The notes under the pieces are model-generated. The model saw only the letters and a list, made by a program, of their open reading frames with translations. It searched no databases and was not told the DNA's origin. 24,211 nt of DNA from positions 1-24,211 of the forward strand of contig JASFQI010000030.1 of NCBI GenBank assembly GCA_050115555.1. Direction: 5' to 3'. The position numbers were made by a program, and so were the translations under genes. This DNA is from JASFQI01 sp050115555. GTDB taxonomy: Bacteria; Desulfobacterota; DSM-4660; Desulfatiglandales; HGW-15. Shown piece after piece: positions 1 through 7,997 of the stretch. Within the stretch, counting starts at the first letter, position 1, and the number at the start of each line of letters is the position of its first letter.

Positions 1-534
1 GAACCCTTTTCCACCAAAACCTGCAATTGGTTTACAAATAAACTCAATATCTTTCTCAATAATTGTTTCCAATTTTACCTGTTCCTGGTTTTCTAGCCAA
101 AGCATTTTCTCGTTATCGCAAACAGCATATATTTTTGGGGTAAAAACCCCTAAATTACTAATATAATTGTTAAAAATAAATTTATCCCGCAATATACATC
201 GATAGTTGATCTTTTCTCCATTAATGATGATTCCTGTTACAGCTTTTTTTATATAACTCCAAGCTTCTTTCCTGCCTAAGTATTCATTGGTTTTAACATT
301 TAATCGATCAAATCCCCAAAGATAATAGTAATAATTTACTTCACCTTTTTTAATCATCCACCAAAATTGATCGATTAATATCCTAAGTTTGGATTTCCTT
401 TTCTCTTCTGGATAATAAGTCTGAGAAAGCTTTTTATTAGAAACGAATTTCCATGTTTTCAATAAACGAATTGGCATAAAACATGCGTAATTGAACAAAG
501 CACTTAACCTATTTATTATATAATTTTGAGCCAT
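1..534 (-). CDS. Sugar-transfer-associated ATP-grasp protein, partial (C-terminus beyond window)
   Basis: Reading from the ATG at 534 gives 178 residues in frame to base 1 with no stop, so the gene continues past the window edge. The translation starts MAQNYIINRLSALFNY and is clearly a paralogue of the next gene upstream (547-1692). Shared blocks in the same order are a YYP motif (about residue 40), GEVNYYYY (64-71), NEYLG (83-87), a NYRCILRDK block (110-118), an LG..TPK block (128-134) and the ATP-grasp lysine/glycine loop CKPIAGFGGKG (167-177, Lys168). Proteins of this family are found in polysaccharide clusters and have an ATP-grasp fold, but the acceptor they ligate is not established. 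Twelve bases separate it from the preceding stop, consistent with one transcript. No good Shine-Dalgarno is visible. The DNA is very AT-rich, unlike most of the window. The metal-binding C-terminal half cannot be judged. Confidence 0.8.
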   Translation of the reverse strand, partial: MAQNYIINRLSALFNYACFMPIRLLKTWKFVSNKKLSQTYYPEEKRKSKLRILIDQFWWMIKKGEVNYYYYLWGFDRLNVKTNEYLGRKEAWSYIKKAVTGIIINGEKINYRCILRDKFIFNNYISNLGVFTPKIYAVCDNEKMLWLENQEQVKLETIIEKDIEFICKPIAGFGGKGF

Positions 535-546
535 ATTTAATATAAC

Positions 547-1692
547 TTAATTTTCATGAATTTTAATATATTGATTTTTTATCAAATTTTTGGGATAAAC
601 GCTCAAATATTTTGATTTTATACCACCATATAGTATCTGCGGCATAGCGAGACCCCATTCATCGTTTCCTTCAATTACTATTGGGCCTGTTTCAGTAATA
701 GCAACATCCCATGCGATCGAATGTATGCCATAAAAATATCTATGTAAGGTTATAACCAAGTGTTTCATTTGTTTAAAATATGGAATTTGATAGTTTTCAA
801 AGACAATGTTTGTTTCAGGATGCTTTATCACTCTTCTTCCAGACCCAGGTTTTAAATAGCCATATTTATTTAATTTACCTGTTTTAGAATCAATGCCTAT
901 CATGATGCCGCCATTTGACCAATTATCAACAGAACAACCATTATTACCAACCCTAAATATTGAAAAAAGTAATATTGGATTCCCATCATATAGGGCCGTT
1001 ATTGCTCGTATACTATTTACTGAATAAGGATGTAACTTGAGTAGGCTTTCATGCTGATGTATTCTTTCTTGTATTATGAAATTTGAAATTATCATATCTT
1101 TAAATTTAGCTAATGAATATTCCATATTCTCTATAAACAGTTTGTTGTTTATGCTTTTCAAAGGGAAAATTCCTTTTCCTCCCAACCCCAACAGAGGTTT
1201 ATAAAAAGCGTCCATCCCGTCCTTTTCAAGCAAGCTCCCAAATCCGACTTTTTCAGAGGTCCCGACCCAGACTAATCCATTTTTATCCCCAAATGCCAAT
1301 GTCTTGGGAGTTGGAAAACCGAGACCGCTAACATACATGCTAAAGACAAGCTTGTCGCGAAGCAAGCAGTGATAGTTCATATTCACCCCGTCAATCGCAT
1401 TTGAATTGACGGCTTTCCTGAAGTAATCCCAGCATTCTTTGACACCAAGGTACTCATCGGGATTTGCATGTTTGCAGTCAAGACCATAGGCAAAATAGAA
1501 ATGATTCACCTCTCTTTTTCTCAGAATCCATAAAAAATTATCAAATAGCATTCGAACTCGATTCTTTTTTTCAATTTTTGGATAATAGCTTTTTGATCCC
1601 TCAGGACCATAGATTAATTTCCAAGCTTTATACATACGATTAGGTAGGTATTTTATCGTATCTAATACAATTATTATTGATTTTATGATCAC
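547..1692 (-). CDS. Sugar-transfer-associated ATP-grasp protein
   Basis: This is a complete ATP-grasp protein of the kind found beside sugar transferases in capsule, LPS and exopolysaccharide loci. Visible features are the nucleotide-binding stretch FYKPLLGLGGKG (Lys about 165 from the chosen start), a SVNSIRAITA block in the central domain, and the C-terminal metal site WDVAITETG...VIEGNDEW (Asp329, Glu341, Asn343). I chose the GTG at 1692 because GGAG lies 8 bases before it and because this start matches the length of its tandem paralogue. The ATG at 1752 would add 20 residues, overlap the flippase gene by 23 bases and has no ribosome site. ATP-grasp enzymes form acyl-phosphate intermediates and ligate amines or similar nucleophiles. 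Here a glycan or glycolipid decoration is plausible but is inference. The DNA is strongly AT-rich. Confidence 0.85.
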   Translation of the reverse strand: MIIKSIIIVLDTIKYLPNRMYKAWKLIYGPEGSKSYYPKIEKKNRVRMLFDNFLWILRKREVNHFYFAYGLDCKHANPDEYLGVKECWDYFRKAVNSNAIDGVNMNYHCLLRDKLVFSMYVSGLGFPTPKTLAFGDKNGLVWVGTSEKVGFGSLLEKDGMDAFYKPLLGLGGKGIFPLKSINNKLFIENMEYSLAKFKDMIISNFIIQERIHQHESLLKLHPYSVNSIRAITALYDGNPILLFSIFRVGNNGCSVDNWSNGGIMIGIDSKTGKLNKYGYLKPGSGRRVIKHPETNIVFENYQIPYFKQMKHLVITLHRYFYGIHSIAWDVAITETGPIVIEGNDEWGLAMPQILYGGIKSKYLSVYPKNLIKNQYIKIHEN

Positions 1693-1729
1693 GCATCTAT
1701 CTCCATATAAAAATTTGTGACAATTTATA

Positions 1730-3304
1730 TTACACTCTCGCTCTAATATCATTAAACATATTTGCTATTTTTTTATAGAAACGATTCCGATCCACATCAG
1801 GTACTAAAATCAAGAAGGCTATCGGGGTATAAAATATGATGGAAAGGCATATTTGAGTTCCAAATACCAACCAGGAATGAATATTAAAAAGCCATTTAAA
1901 ATAAAATGATATCATTGCGAATATTAACCCTGCTATACCCCCCCTCAAGACAATGTTATAGAAATAGTGAGATATACTAATTTTCGCCTTATAACAAATA
2001 TATAATGGCATTACGAATGCACTCGTCATCATTCGAGCGGCTAACGTCCCCCCTGCTACCCCCATCAATCCCCACTTAAAAATCAAAACGAACACCAATG
2101 TGATTCCCAGATTCAGGATTGCCTGTGCGATTCCTAGTCCGGCCGTAAATTTCACGTAACCCATTGCCATTAAGAAGGCGTCTCCGCCCAATCGAAACAA
2201 AATACTCAAATCTGCCATGGCCAGGATCGCCATAACCCATGCGGCTGAAAGGATAGCCTGATTCGGAAATTTTACGGGGTCGTAGAGCCAAAGATGCAGG
2301 AAATCCCGGCCAAAAAGGATGAAGCCGATAAAGACCGGAAGCCCACAGAATAATCCGAGTCTGACTTGTCGAAAATACAGCCAACGCGCCGAACCCATTT
2401 CAGCCCGCGCTACTGCTCTCTGTATCGGCGGAAAAAATGTTGTCCGGATCTGACCCAGAAATGTAGAGGCATAGTTTAAAAGAGCCGCTCCAGCCGTATA
2501 GACGCCCGCCTCACCGAAACCGATACAGGCACTCACCACAATCACATCTGTTTGAGCAATGATCTTTAGGGCGGCGCTGGAGATGGCTGCCGGGATGCCG
2601 TAGCCGAAGAGTTCCCGAAGCCTCAGCCATAGCATCTCGAAGGGCCAGACCCGCATCAGGGGATACACTCTTTTCGAGGTCAGATAAGAAGCTAGAAGGC
2701 CGACTGAATTTGAGCCGAGGACCGCGACCACCAGACCGGGGATCCCATACCCCAGACTCAGAGCGAGAATTGTGCCTATCGTCCTTACTGCTAGAATGGT
2801 GAGGTCGATTCCCCTGGCAAGATCAAACCGGTCGTGGGCGCTGAGGACACTCGAGAGGACCACGCGGATCATACTTACCCACAGATTCATCGTCATCACG
2901 GGGACAAGGATGATCAAAAGGTCATGATAGGTCTTTGGAACTTTTGGAAAAAGGCTTGGAAAGGCCCAACCTATAATGGTTCCTATAATAATGAAGACGA
3001 TGCTTAGTGCGGTAAAAAAGCCCAGACTCGTGCGAATGGTCTCGTCCACGGCCTTGTGATCTTCCCGGCCGATGTACAGTATGATATGACGCCCCGTGCT
3101 GGCACGAATTCCCAAATCCAGAACACCCATATAGCCTACGAGGACATTCAAGGCGCTCCACAGGCCATATCCCGCCAACCCCAACGTATGGATTACAAAG
3201 GGAGACAGAAAAAACATGACCACGAGGTTGGCCCCGTAGCCGATCCAGTTGGCTGCCAGATTTCGAGCAATGACTCGTGCGCTGGAGGAATGTCTCTTAT
3301 TCAT
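1730..3304 (-). CDS. Wzx-type oligosaccharide flippase (MATE/polysaccharide transporter family)
   Basis: The 524-residue product starts MNKRHSSSARVIARNLAANW and carries about a dozen hydrophobic segments spread over its whole length, typical of the 12-14-helix polysaccharide export flippases that move undecaprenyl-linked repeat units across the inner membrane. The ATG at 3304 overlaps the upstream glycosyltransferase stop as ATGA, a classic translational-coupling arrangement. The open frame extends further upstream to 3775, but that part lies inside the neighbouring gene and does not look like a transporter. The last ~115 residues (bases 1730-2080) are encoded by AT-rich DNA, while the rest has the GC-richer composition of the main locus. 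The compositional change is therefore inside the gene. Substrate specificity cannot be read from sequence. Confidence 0.88.
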   Translation of the reverse strand: MNKRHSSSARVIARNLAANWIGYGANLVVMFFLSPFVIHTLGLAGYGLWSALNVLVGYMGVLDLGIRASTGRHIILYIGREDHKAVDETIRTSLGFFTALSIVFIIIGTIIGWAFPSLFPKVPKTYHDLLIILVPVMTMNLWVSMIRVVLSSVLSAHDRFDLARGIDLTILAVRTIGTILALSLGYGIPGLVVAVLGSNSVGLLASYLTSKRVYPLMRVWPFEMLWLRLRELFGYGIPAAISSAALKIIAQTDVIVVSACIGFGEAGVYTAGAALLNYASTFLGQIRTTFFPPIQRAVARAEMGSARWLYFRQVRLGLFCGLPVFIGFILFGRDFLHLWLYDPVKFPNQAILSAAWVMAILAMADLSILFRLGGDAFLMAMGYVKFTAGLGIAQAILNLGITLVFVLIFKWGLMGVAGGTLAARMMTSAFVMPLYICYKAKISISHYFYNIVLRGGIAGLIFAMISFYFKWLFNIHSWLVFGTQICLSIIFYTPIAFLILVPDVDRNRFYKKIANMFNDIRARV

Positions 3305-4455
3305 GCCTTGGGAAGGGATCCAAGCCTCTCGGAAATGAGCGTAACCTTTTGCGGCCAAGTTTCCCCGGCCATAGCCTCGACGCGCGCCGAAGCATATGCG
3401 GAGGAGGTCTCGAGGCACTCTTTCACCGCATAATCGAACTCTTCCGGTGAGTCGGCGATTTGTATCAAGCCCCGATACTGTGCCACCTCGGGCATGGAAG
3501 TCGAAATGACGGGTAAGCCGGCGGCAAGGTATTCTCTTAGTTTGATCGGATTTACCGCACGGGTTAATGCATTGATCTTGAAGGGAATCAACCCCACATC
3601 GAAGTGCCGGCAGTAGGCCGGCAGGGCTTCGTAAGGCCTCCTCCCCAGAAAGTGCATATTTGGCATTTTTCTGTATTGCGCCGTGTTCACGCTGGAGTCC
3701 GCATCCCCAATCCATACGAAGTGCCACTCGGGATGCATTTCCGCGACATGGGCAATCAACCCCAAGTCCACCCAATCGCGAATCAGACCGATGAATCCGA
3801 GCCTGGGGCGGGGTATGGCCTCGAGATCCTGCGGGCAGGGAAGGTTCTCTCTAACGGCACGGCTGAAATGATCATAGTCCACCCCATGGGGCACCAGGAT
3901 GGTATTCGGGTTCCACGGTGCCTTTGCCTCCTGAAGGGTCTTTGAGGTGGTGACGACCAGGTCCGATCGCCGACACAGGGCCTCCTCGTCCTGAAGGACT
4001 TGGGACTTGTTGTATCCGGAGAAAGAGGCGTGATCATCCACGCAGTAATACACGACCCTCACTTCTTTGAAATGACCCAGCGCATAAGCAACATCCGGGG
4101 TGAAGGACCATAACTGTGTGGGTCCCCGCTGCACTCCCGCAAGGGCCATACGGACCTGGGTGATCAGCAGCAGGCGGTTCAGGCGGCGTGCTGTTGCGGA
4201 GCTTGGGAGCGGAATCACCAGGGGCGTCAACACATGGAAGTTTCTACGCGGATTCTTTAAACCGCCAGCCACCTGCTTCAGCTTGTGAACGATGTAGAGG
4301 ACATCCGACGAGCTGGCGGATGGCGCACGGGACGCGTGGTAGTTGATCCACAGTACGACGTTTCGCTCAGCCAGGATGTGCATGACGTGATGCTTGCTCG
4401 TGGGAGGGGCTTCGTAATTGCTCGCAAAGCACAGGATGGTCTTTCCTTCGATCAT
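3301..4455 (-). CDS. GT-B glycosyltransferase (glycosyl transferase family 1/4-like)
   Basis: The 384-residue product has a GT-B layout. The N-terminal half begins with a beta strand KTILCFASNYE and contains VVYYCVDDHASFSGYNKS (134-151). The linker carries PHGVDYDHF (189-197), the C-terminal half opens with RPRLGFIGLIRDW (216-228), and the nucleotide-sugar-binding end has NPIKLREYLAAGLPVIST (302-319). These are normal features of retaining sugar transferases of exopolysaccharide pathways, acting on the cytoplasmic face of the inner membrane. The donor and acceptor are unknown. AGGAG lies 9 bases before the ATG. The gene ends in a 4-base overlap with the flippase start, so the two are almost certainly co-translated. 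Confidence 0.87.
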   Translation of the reverse strand: MIEGKTILCFASNYEAPPTSKHHVMHILAERNVVLWINYHASRAPSASSSDVLYIVHKLKQVAGGLKNPRRNFHVLTPLVIPLPSSATARRLNRLLLITQVRMALAGVQRGPTQLWSFTPDVAYALGHFKEVRVVYYCVDDHASFSGYNKSQVLQDEEALCRRSDLVVTTSKTLQEAKAPWNPNTILVPHGVDYDHFSRAVRENLPCPQDLEAIPRPRLGFIGLIRDWVDLGLIAHVAEMHPEWHFVWIGDADSSVNTAQYRKMPNMHFLGRRPYEALPAYCRHFDVGLIPFKINALTRAVNPIKLREYLAAGLPVISTSMPEVAQYRGLIQIADSPEEFDYAVKECLETSSAYASARVEAMAGETWPQKVTLISERLGSLPKA

Positions 4456-4507
4456 CCAATCAAACTCCTGTTCAAGGTGCCGAGCGCAGGATTGTTTTTC
4501 ACTCCAT

Positions 4508-5413
4508 TCATATCAATGCTGTGCTGAAGTATCGCTCGATGCGGTCCGGGAGCAGGGTCACCACGTTCTTTTTCGATCCGAGTCGTTTGTGTACCTGCTG
4601 TGCAGCCCAGACATTGGCCCCGGAGGAGGTCCCGACCAGCGCTCCCTCGCGCATCGCTATCCTGCGGGTCGTTTCGATGGCGTCCTCATCGCTTACCGTG
4701 ACTACGTCATCAATCAGGGACACATCCAGGGCCGGGGGAATAAACCCGTCCCCAATGCCCTGGATCTTGTGGAGGCCCGGCTCGTGACCGAGCAGGGCGG
4801 CCGAGTTCCTGGGTTCCACGGCGATCGCCAGGATGTCCGGGTTCTGCTCCTTGAGGTACCGCGCCACCCCGCCAAGGGTCCCTCCACTGCCGATGCCAGC
4901 CACAAAGGCGTCCACACAGCCGTCCATTTGCCGCCAGATCTCCGGAGCGGTTGTAAGGTAATGAATCTCGGGGTTGTCCGGGCTCACGAACTGGCCGATG
5001 ATATGGCCACCCTCTATCTCCGCGGCGAGTTGCTCGGCTTTTTCCACAGCACCGGTCAAGCTTTCTTGTGCAGGCGTGAGCACGACCTCCGCGCCCAGGG
5101 CCCGGATCAGCTTCTTGCGCTCGTCGCTCATGTCCTCGGGCATCACGATGATCACGCGGTACCCGAGCCGTTTTCCGACGAAGGCCACGCCGATCCCGGT
5201 GTTGCCGGATGTGGCCTCGATGAGGACGGAGCCCGAGTGCAGGTCGCCTCGAGTTTGAGCCTGCTCGATCATGTACTTGGCCACGCGGTCCTTGACGCTG
5301 CCACCGGGGTTGAGGAACTCGCCCTTGGCGTAGACCGGGGCCGAATTCACGCGGCAGAGCTTGAAAAGGGGAGTGTTGCCGATCATATCCAGGATGTTCA
5401 CAGGATTCATCAT
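4508..5413 (-). CDS. cysM: Cysteine synthase (PLP-dependent, CysM/CysK-like)
   Basis: The 301-residue protein is a standard O-acetylserine sulfhydrylase-like enzyme making L-cysteine with pyridoxal phosphate. The PLP lysine is in NPGGSVKDR (Lys41), the substrate loop is EATSGNTG (66-73) and the phosphate-binding glycine loop is GIGSGGT (about 175). The length is typical of the shorter CysM type and I see no missing catalytic residue. Two ATGs are adjacent at 5413 and 5410. The gene starts only 7 bases after the stop of the Stp1 glycosyltransferase and is followed after 52 bases by another glycosyltransferase, so it appears co-transcribed with polysaccharide genes. A housekeeping role is simplest, but a dedicated supply of cysteine or a beta-substituted amino acid for the locus cannot be excluded. 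Confidence 0.93.
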   Translation of the reverse strand: MMNPVNILDMIGNTPLFKLCRVNSAPVYAKGEFLNPGGSVKDRVAKYMIEQAQTRGDLHSGSVLIEATSGNTGIGVAFVGKRLGYRVIIVMPEDMSDERKKLIRALGAEVVLTPAQESLTGAVEKAEQLAAEIEGGHIIGQFVSPDNPEIHYLTTAPEIWRQMDGCVDAFVAGIGSGGTLGGVARYLKEQNPDILAIAVEPRNSAALLGHEPGLHKIQGIGDGFIPPALDVSLIDDVVTVSDEDAIETTRRIAMREGALVGTSSGANVWAAQQVHKRLGSKKNVVTLLPDRIERYFSTALI

Positions 5414-5420
5414 AGAGGCC

Positions 5421-6740
5421 TCATAGGATTTTGCCTTGGAGAAGATCGTTCAGGGTCTTCAAGTGGTTTTCCCAGGAGTACTTTTCCAGGACCGCTTTCC
5501 TTGCGTTGCGGCCCATGCGCGCTGCACGGTCCCTGTCCGTACACAGGCCCGCCACGGCCTCTGCAAATGCTTTGGAGTCCGCTTTGGTGACGAGGAGGTC
5601 CTCTCCAGGGACTGCGTCCAAGCCTTCGAAGGCCTCGTGTGTGGCCACCACAGGCTTGGCCATGGCCATGGCCTCGAGGACCTTGTTCTGAATGCCCCGG
5701 GCGATGCGGATGGGGGCGATCGACACGTCCGCGCTCCAGACGTGGGGGCGCACATCTTCCACCCGGCCGAGGACTTCCACGCCCGGGATCGCCCGAAGAT
5801 CTTCGACCTCCCTGGAGGGTCGAGCGCCCACAATGCGAAAGCGCACGTCTCCAAGCCTTTGCCGCACCGTGGAGAGCACCTCTTTTGCAAACCAAACCAC
5901 CGCATCCACGTTGGGGGGATAATCCATGAGTCCGCAGAAGACCAGCGTGCGGCAAGAGGGCCTCCCCTGCGCGGGCGGAGGTCCTTCAGGCGAAGGACGG
6001 AAGAAGTCCGTGTCCACACCGTTGGGCACGCCGTAGACCTTGGAGCCGACACCCGAGATCTTCCGCAGGAGCAGGGCTTCGGCATCTGAGACCGCCAAGG
6101 TGGCATCGAAGGAAGAGGCGATCCGTGTCTCGTAAACGGCAAGCCGTTTGGACTCGAGCTGATAAATAAAGCGATGGAAAGGATCGGCCTGAGAAGCATA
6201 CTGCCGCCACTTGTCCGAGTCCACGTCGATGAGGTCCATCACAAGGGTTGGTGTGCCTGTTGGGTTTGCTGAGCTTATTGAGTTCGTCGGGTTCGGGGTG
6301 TTGATGCGATCGCAAAGCTCTGGGCATTGGAGCACATACTCCGCCATGGGTGAGGAAAAGCACAAGACAGCGCGGATGGGATGGTCACGCAGGACGCGGC
6401 GGATGTAGTCAAGCGCGGCCTTTTTGAAGAATGCGCCAACGGTCAGGGGCCTTCCCCTCAAGAGCGCCCAAAGCATGGTGGTCTTCTGCGGAATCCTTCG
6501 AAGACGGAAAAACGAGGAGCTCTCGCACTGGGCGTTCAAGGTGCGTACATGGGCAATGTCCGCAGGATCATCGATGAAGGAGCAAAGATGGATGCGCCAG
6601 CCCTGCTCACGAAGGTAGCGGAACTCGTGAAAGGAACGGATCTTATCCCCCTTGTCCGGGGGATACGGGATCCGGTGCGCGATCATGAGGAGGTGTTTAG
6701 CCTGGTCGACAGCCACGAAGACACCCGGTGTTGAGAGCAA
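5421..6740 (-). CDS. Stp1-type glycosyltransferase, PEP-CTERM/EpsH1 system associated
   Basis: The N-terminal motif HRIPYPPDKGDKIRSFHE (22-39), followed by a CSFIDDPAD block, is the signature of the Stp1 sugar transferase family of exosortase/EPS loci. The C-terminal GT-B half has PNGVDTDFF (239-247), VFCGLMDYPPNVDAV (267-281) and a GIQNKVLEAMAMAKPVV block (349-365). The start is uncertain. The open frame begins with TTG at 6740, which has no clear ribosome site. An in-frame GTG 24 bases on, or the ATG at residue 19 just before IAHRIPYPP, would also keep the whole domain. Residues 147-161 (NTPNPTNSISSANPT) come from a 9-bp repeat array inserted in frame and are not expected in the family. The next gene, cysM, begins 7 bases after the stop. 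Confidence 0.88.
   Translation of the reverse strand: MLSTPGVFVAVDQAKHLLMIAHRIPYPPDKGDKIRSFHEFRYLREQGWRIHLCSFIDDPADIAHVRTLNAQCESSSFFRLRRIPQKTTMLWALLRGRPLTVGAFFKKAALDYIRRVLRDHPIRAVLCFSSPMAEYVLQCPELCDRINTPNPTNSISSANPTGTPTLVMDLIDVDSDKWRQYASQADPFHRFIYQLESKRLAVYETRIASSFDATLAVSDAEALLLRKISGVGSKVYGVPNGVDTDFFRPSPEGPPPAQGRPSCRTLVFCGLMDYPPNVDAVVWFAKEVLSTVRQRLGDVRFRIVGARPSREVEDLRAIPGVEVLGRVEDVRPHVWSADVSIAPIRIARGIQNKVLEAMAMAKPVVATHEAFEGLDAVPGEDLLVTKADSKAFAEAVAGLCTDRDRAARMGRNARKAVLEKYSWENHLKTLNDLLQGKIL
6256..6300 (-). repeat. Intragenic array of five degenerate 9-bp repeats (array A)
   Basis: On the plus strand the units are CCTGTTGGG, TTTGCTGAG, CTTATTGAG, TTCGTCGGG and TTCGGGGTG, in strict 9-base phase. 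On the coding strand they give an Asn/Pro/Thr/Ser segment inside the Stp1 glycosyltransferase, directly before the hydrophobic strand TLVMDLIDV. The unit length keeps the reading frame. Related arrays lie at 9591, 10714, 12140, 12883 and 13063. Confidence 0.85.
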
Positions 6741-7276
6741 GAATACTCACGGGGAGCACGGTATCGTGTAATCCCCTTCTTAAGGATGGAAAAGGCGGTA
6801 ACACATCATGGTATGCTTTTATACGCCTGCACCTCCAAGGCACCCTCGTGCATGCCAACATCTTGGATTCATTTGCTTTTTAAAATCACGCAAGAGATCG
6901 TTTCTGGCATGGATTTTGCAAAACAATAAAGAGGATTTTTCCTTCTACTCCCCCAGGGCCGCAAGGGGAAAGCCATGGAATCCAACCATACCAAATTTCT
7001 CTTCCTTCGCTCGTGACGGCGAACGCTCATTCATCGTCACGAGCCTATTCCACAATGCAATCACAGCATTTGGGGTGAATAGAACGGGGATCTCCACCCC
7101 GTGCAAAGGTTGTTGATTGGTCATCCCGTAATACATTCTGTTGTAGACGCCTCTACCACGCATATCAAAAGTCCGACCGGTATTCGAAAAGCGCACAAGT
7201 GAGCATACCATACGGGTTCACCAATCAAGAGAGGGGAGAAAATGCTTCGTTGCTGTTCATGAAAGGAGGTTTCAAG
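6741..7276. other. 536-bp intergenic region between divergent glycosyltransferase and PEP-CTERM genes
   Basis: This stretch separates the minus-strand Stp1 gene from the plus-strand PEP-CTERM gene and must hold promoters for both. I could not assign a convincing -35/-10 or -24/-12 pair. Two short open frames start with the same decamer ATGGTATGCT: plus at 6808 and minus at 7211. These decamers form 10-bp inverted repeats bounding 404 bp. A strong 10-bp hairpin lies at 7009-7044. Neither frame has a ribosome site or a recognisable domain, so I do not call genes here. Confidence 0.5.
7009..7044. repeat. 10-bp perfect inverted repeat (hairpin)
   Basis: GCTCGTGACG at 7009-7018 is perfectly complementary to CGTCACGAGC at 7035-7044, with a 16-base loop. 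There is no T-run on either side, so it is not a simple intrinsic terminator. It sits near the middle of the 404-bp segment bounded by inverted decamers at 6808-6817 and 7202-7211. Confidence 0.7.
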
Positions 7277-7930
7277 ATGAGAAGTTTATTGAAAAACAGG
7301 AAATTTTTACCTTGCCTTTTTGTATTCGTATTTACATTCGTCTTTTTTTCATCGGCACCGGTCGTTTTTGCCGATGATATCTGGATTCCCGATTACTACG
7401 GGTGGGACAATTCCGCCGTTGCCTTTTGGGACTACGATGATGACATTCAAAATTTAGCGCTGACAGATTTTTGGTATTATGAGAATCTCTATCCCATGTA
7501 TCCTGAGGATCCCTTTTACGAGTTCGACCCTGATACCAACTGGTACCGCTTTTTCATGCCGAACTTCATCGATCCGCTCTCAGAAAAATACATGAGAATC
7601 CAAGTGACCTATTTCTCCGATGTCGGACCCGATACTCCGACGATCGAGAATATCATCGGAGAAGACATGGAGGGAGGGGCTTACATCAGTGAGTTTATTT
7701 CCCATGTGGATTGGCCTGCCGACACACCAGATGCCTTCTATTTCTATGAGGATTGGGCCATCTACCCCAATCCCGATTGGGAGTGGATCGAAATTTCTCT
7801 CGCGCAGGGGGACGTCTTGTACCAGGTTGTCATCGACACCGTATCCACGCCCGAACCTACCACCATGCTTCTGGTCGGAGTGGGGTTGCTGGGACTGGCC
7901 AGCCTGCGAAAGCGGTTCAGGAAAGACTGA
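7277..7930 (+). CDS. PEP-CTERM sorting-domain protein (secreted exosortase substrate)
   Basis: The ATG at 7277 follows a perfect AAAGGAGGT six bases upstream. The open frame extends upstream to 7199 but this start is decisive. The 217-residue product has a basic signal peptide with a Phe/Val-rich core and likely cleavage after residue 32 (VVFA, then DD). The body is acidic and very aromatic, with nine Trp and sixteen Tyr. The C-terminus is a canonical PEP-CTERM signal: PEP at 192-194, a glycine-containing hydrophobic helix (LLVGVGLLGLASL) and a basic tail RKRFRKD. Such proteins are exported and their tail is processed by exosortase. The last body segment (PNPDWEWI...YQVVIDTV) looks like the final strands of a beta-sandwich. 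It is the only PEP-CTERM gene here and the only gene in the cluster read from this strand. Function is otherwise unknown. Confidence 0.93.
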   Translation: MRSLLKNRKFLPCLFVFVFTFVFFSSAPVVFADDIWIPDYYGWDNSAVAFWDYDDDIQNLALTDFWYYENLYPMYPEDPFYEFDPDTNWYRFFMPNFIDPLSEKYMRIQVTYFSDVGPDTPTIENIIGEDMEGGAYISEFISHVDWPADTPDAFYFYEDWAIYPNPDWEWIEISLAQGDVLYQVVIDTVSTPEPTTMLLVGVGLLGLASLRKRFRKD

Positions 7931-7954
7931 TTCCCATTCGTTTCTGTTTGATTG

Positions 7955-7986
7955 AAGGCGGGGTCGTGACGGCCCCGCCTTTTTTG
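7955..7986 (+). terminator. Rho-independent terminator of the PEP-CTERM gene
   Basis: AAGGCGGGG (7955-7963) pairs with CCCCGCCTT (7973-7981) around a 9-base loop and runs into a T tract. It begins 24 bases after the PEP-CTERM stop codon, as expected for an intrinsic terminator on the plus strand. On the minus strand no T-run follows. Confidence 0.9.
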
Positions 7987-7997
7987 TGGTGCGAAAC

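Noticed and set aside
1693..1752. ATG start at 1752 for the ATP-grasp gene
   Set aside because: No ribosome site, overlaps the flippase by 23 bases, and the paralogue's length supports the GTG at 1692, which has GGAG 8 bases upstream.
3305..3775. N-terminal extension of the flippase frame
   Set aside because: The frame is open but lies inside the glycosyltransferase gene; the extra residues are not transporter-like and the ATGA overlap at 3301-3304 gives a normal start.
4418..5590. 390-residue plus-strand frame
   Set aside because: Lies opposite the cysteine synthase, whose motifs are unmistakable; long shadow frames are expected in GC-rich DNA.
6808..7211. Two small opposing frames (102 and 88 residues)
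   Set aside because: Neither has a ribosome site, a domain or a signal, and they overlap each other on opposite strands.
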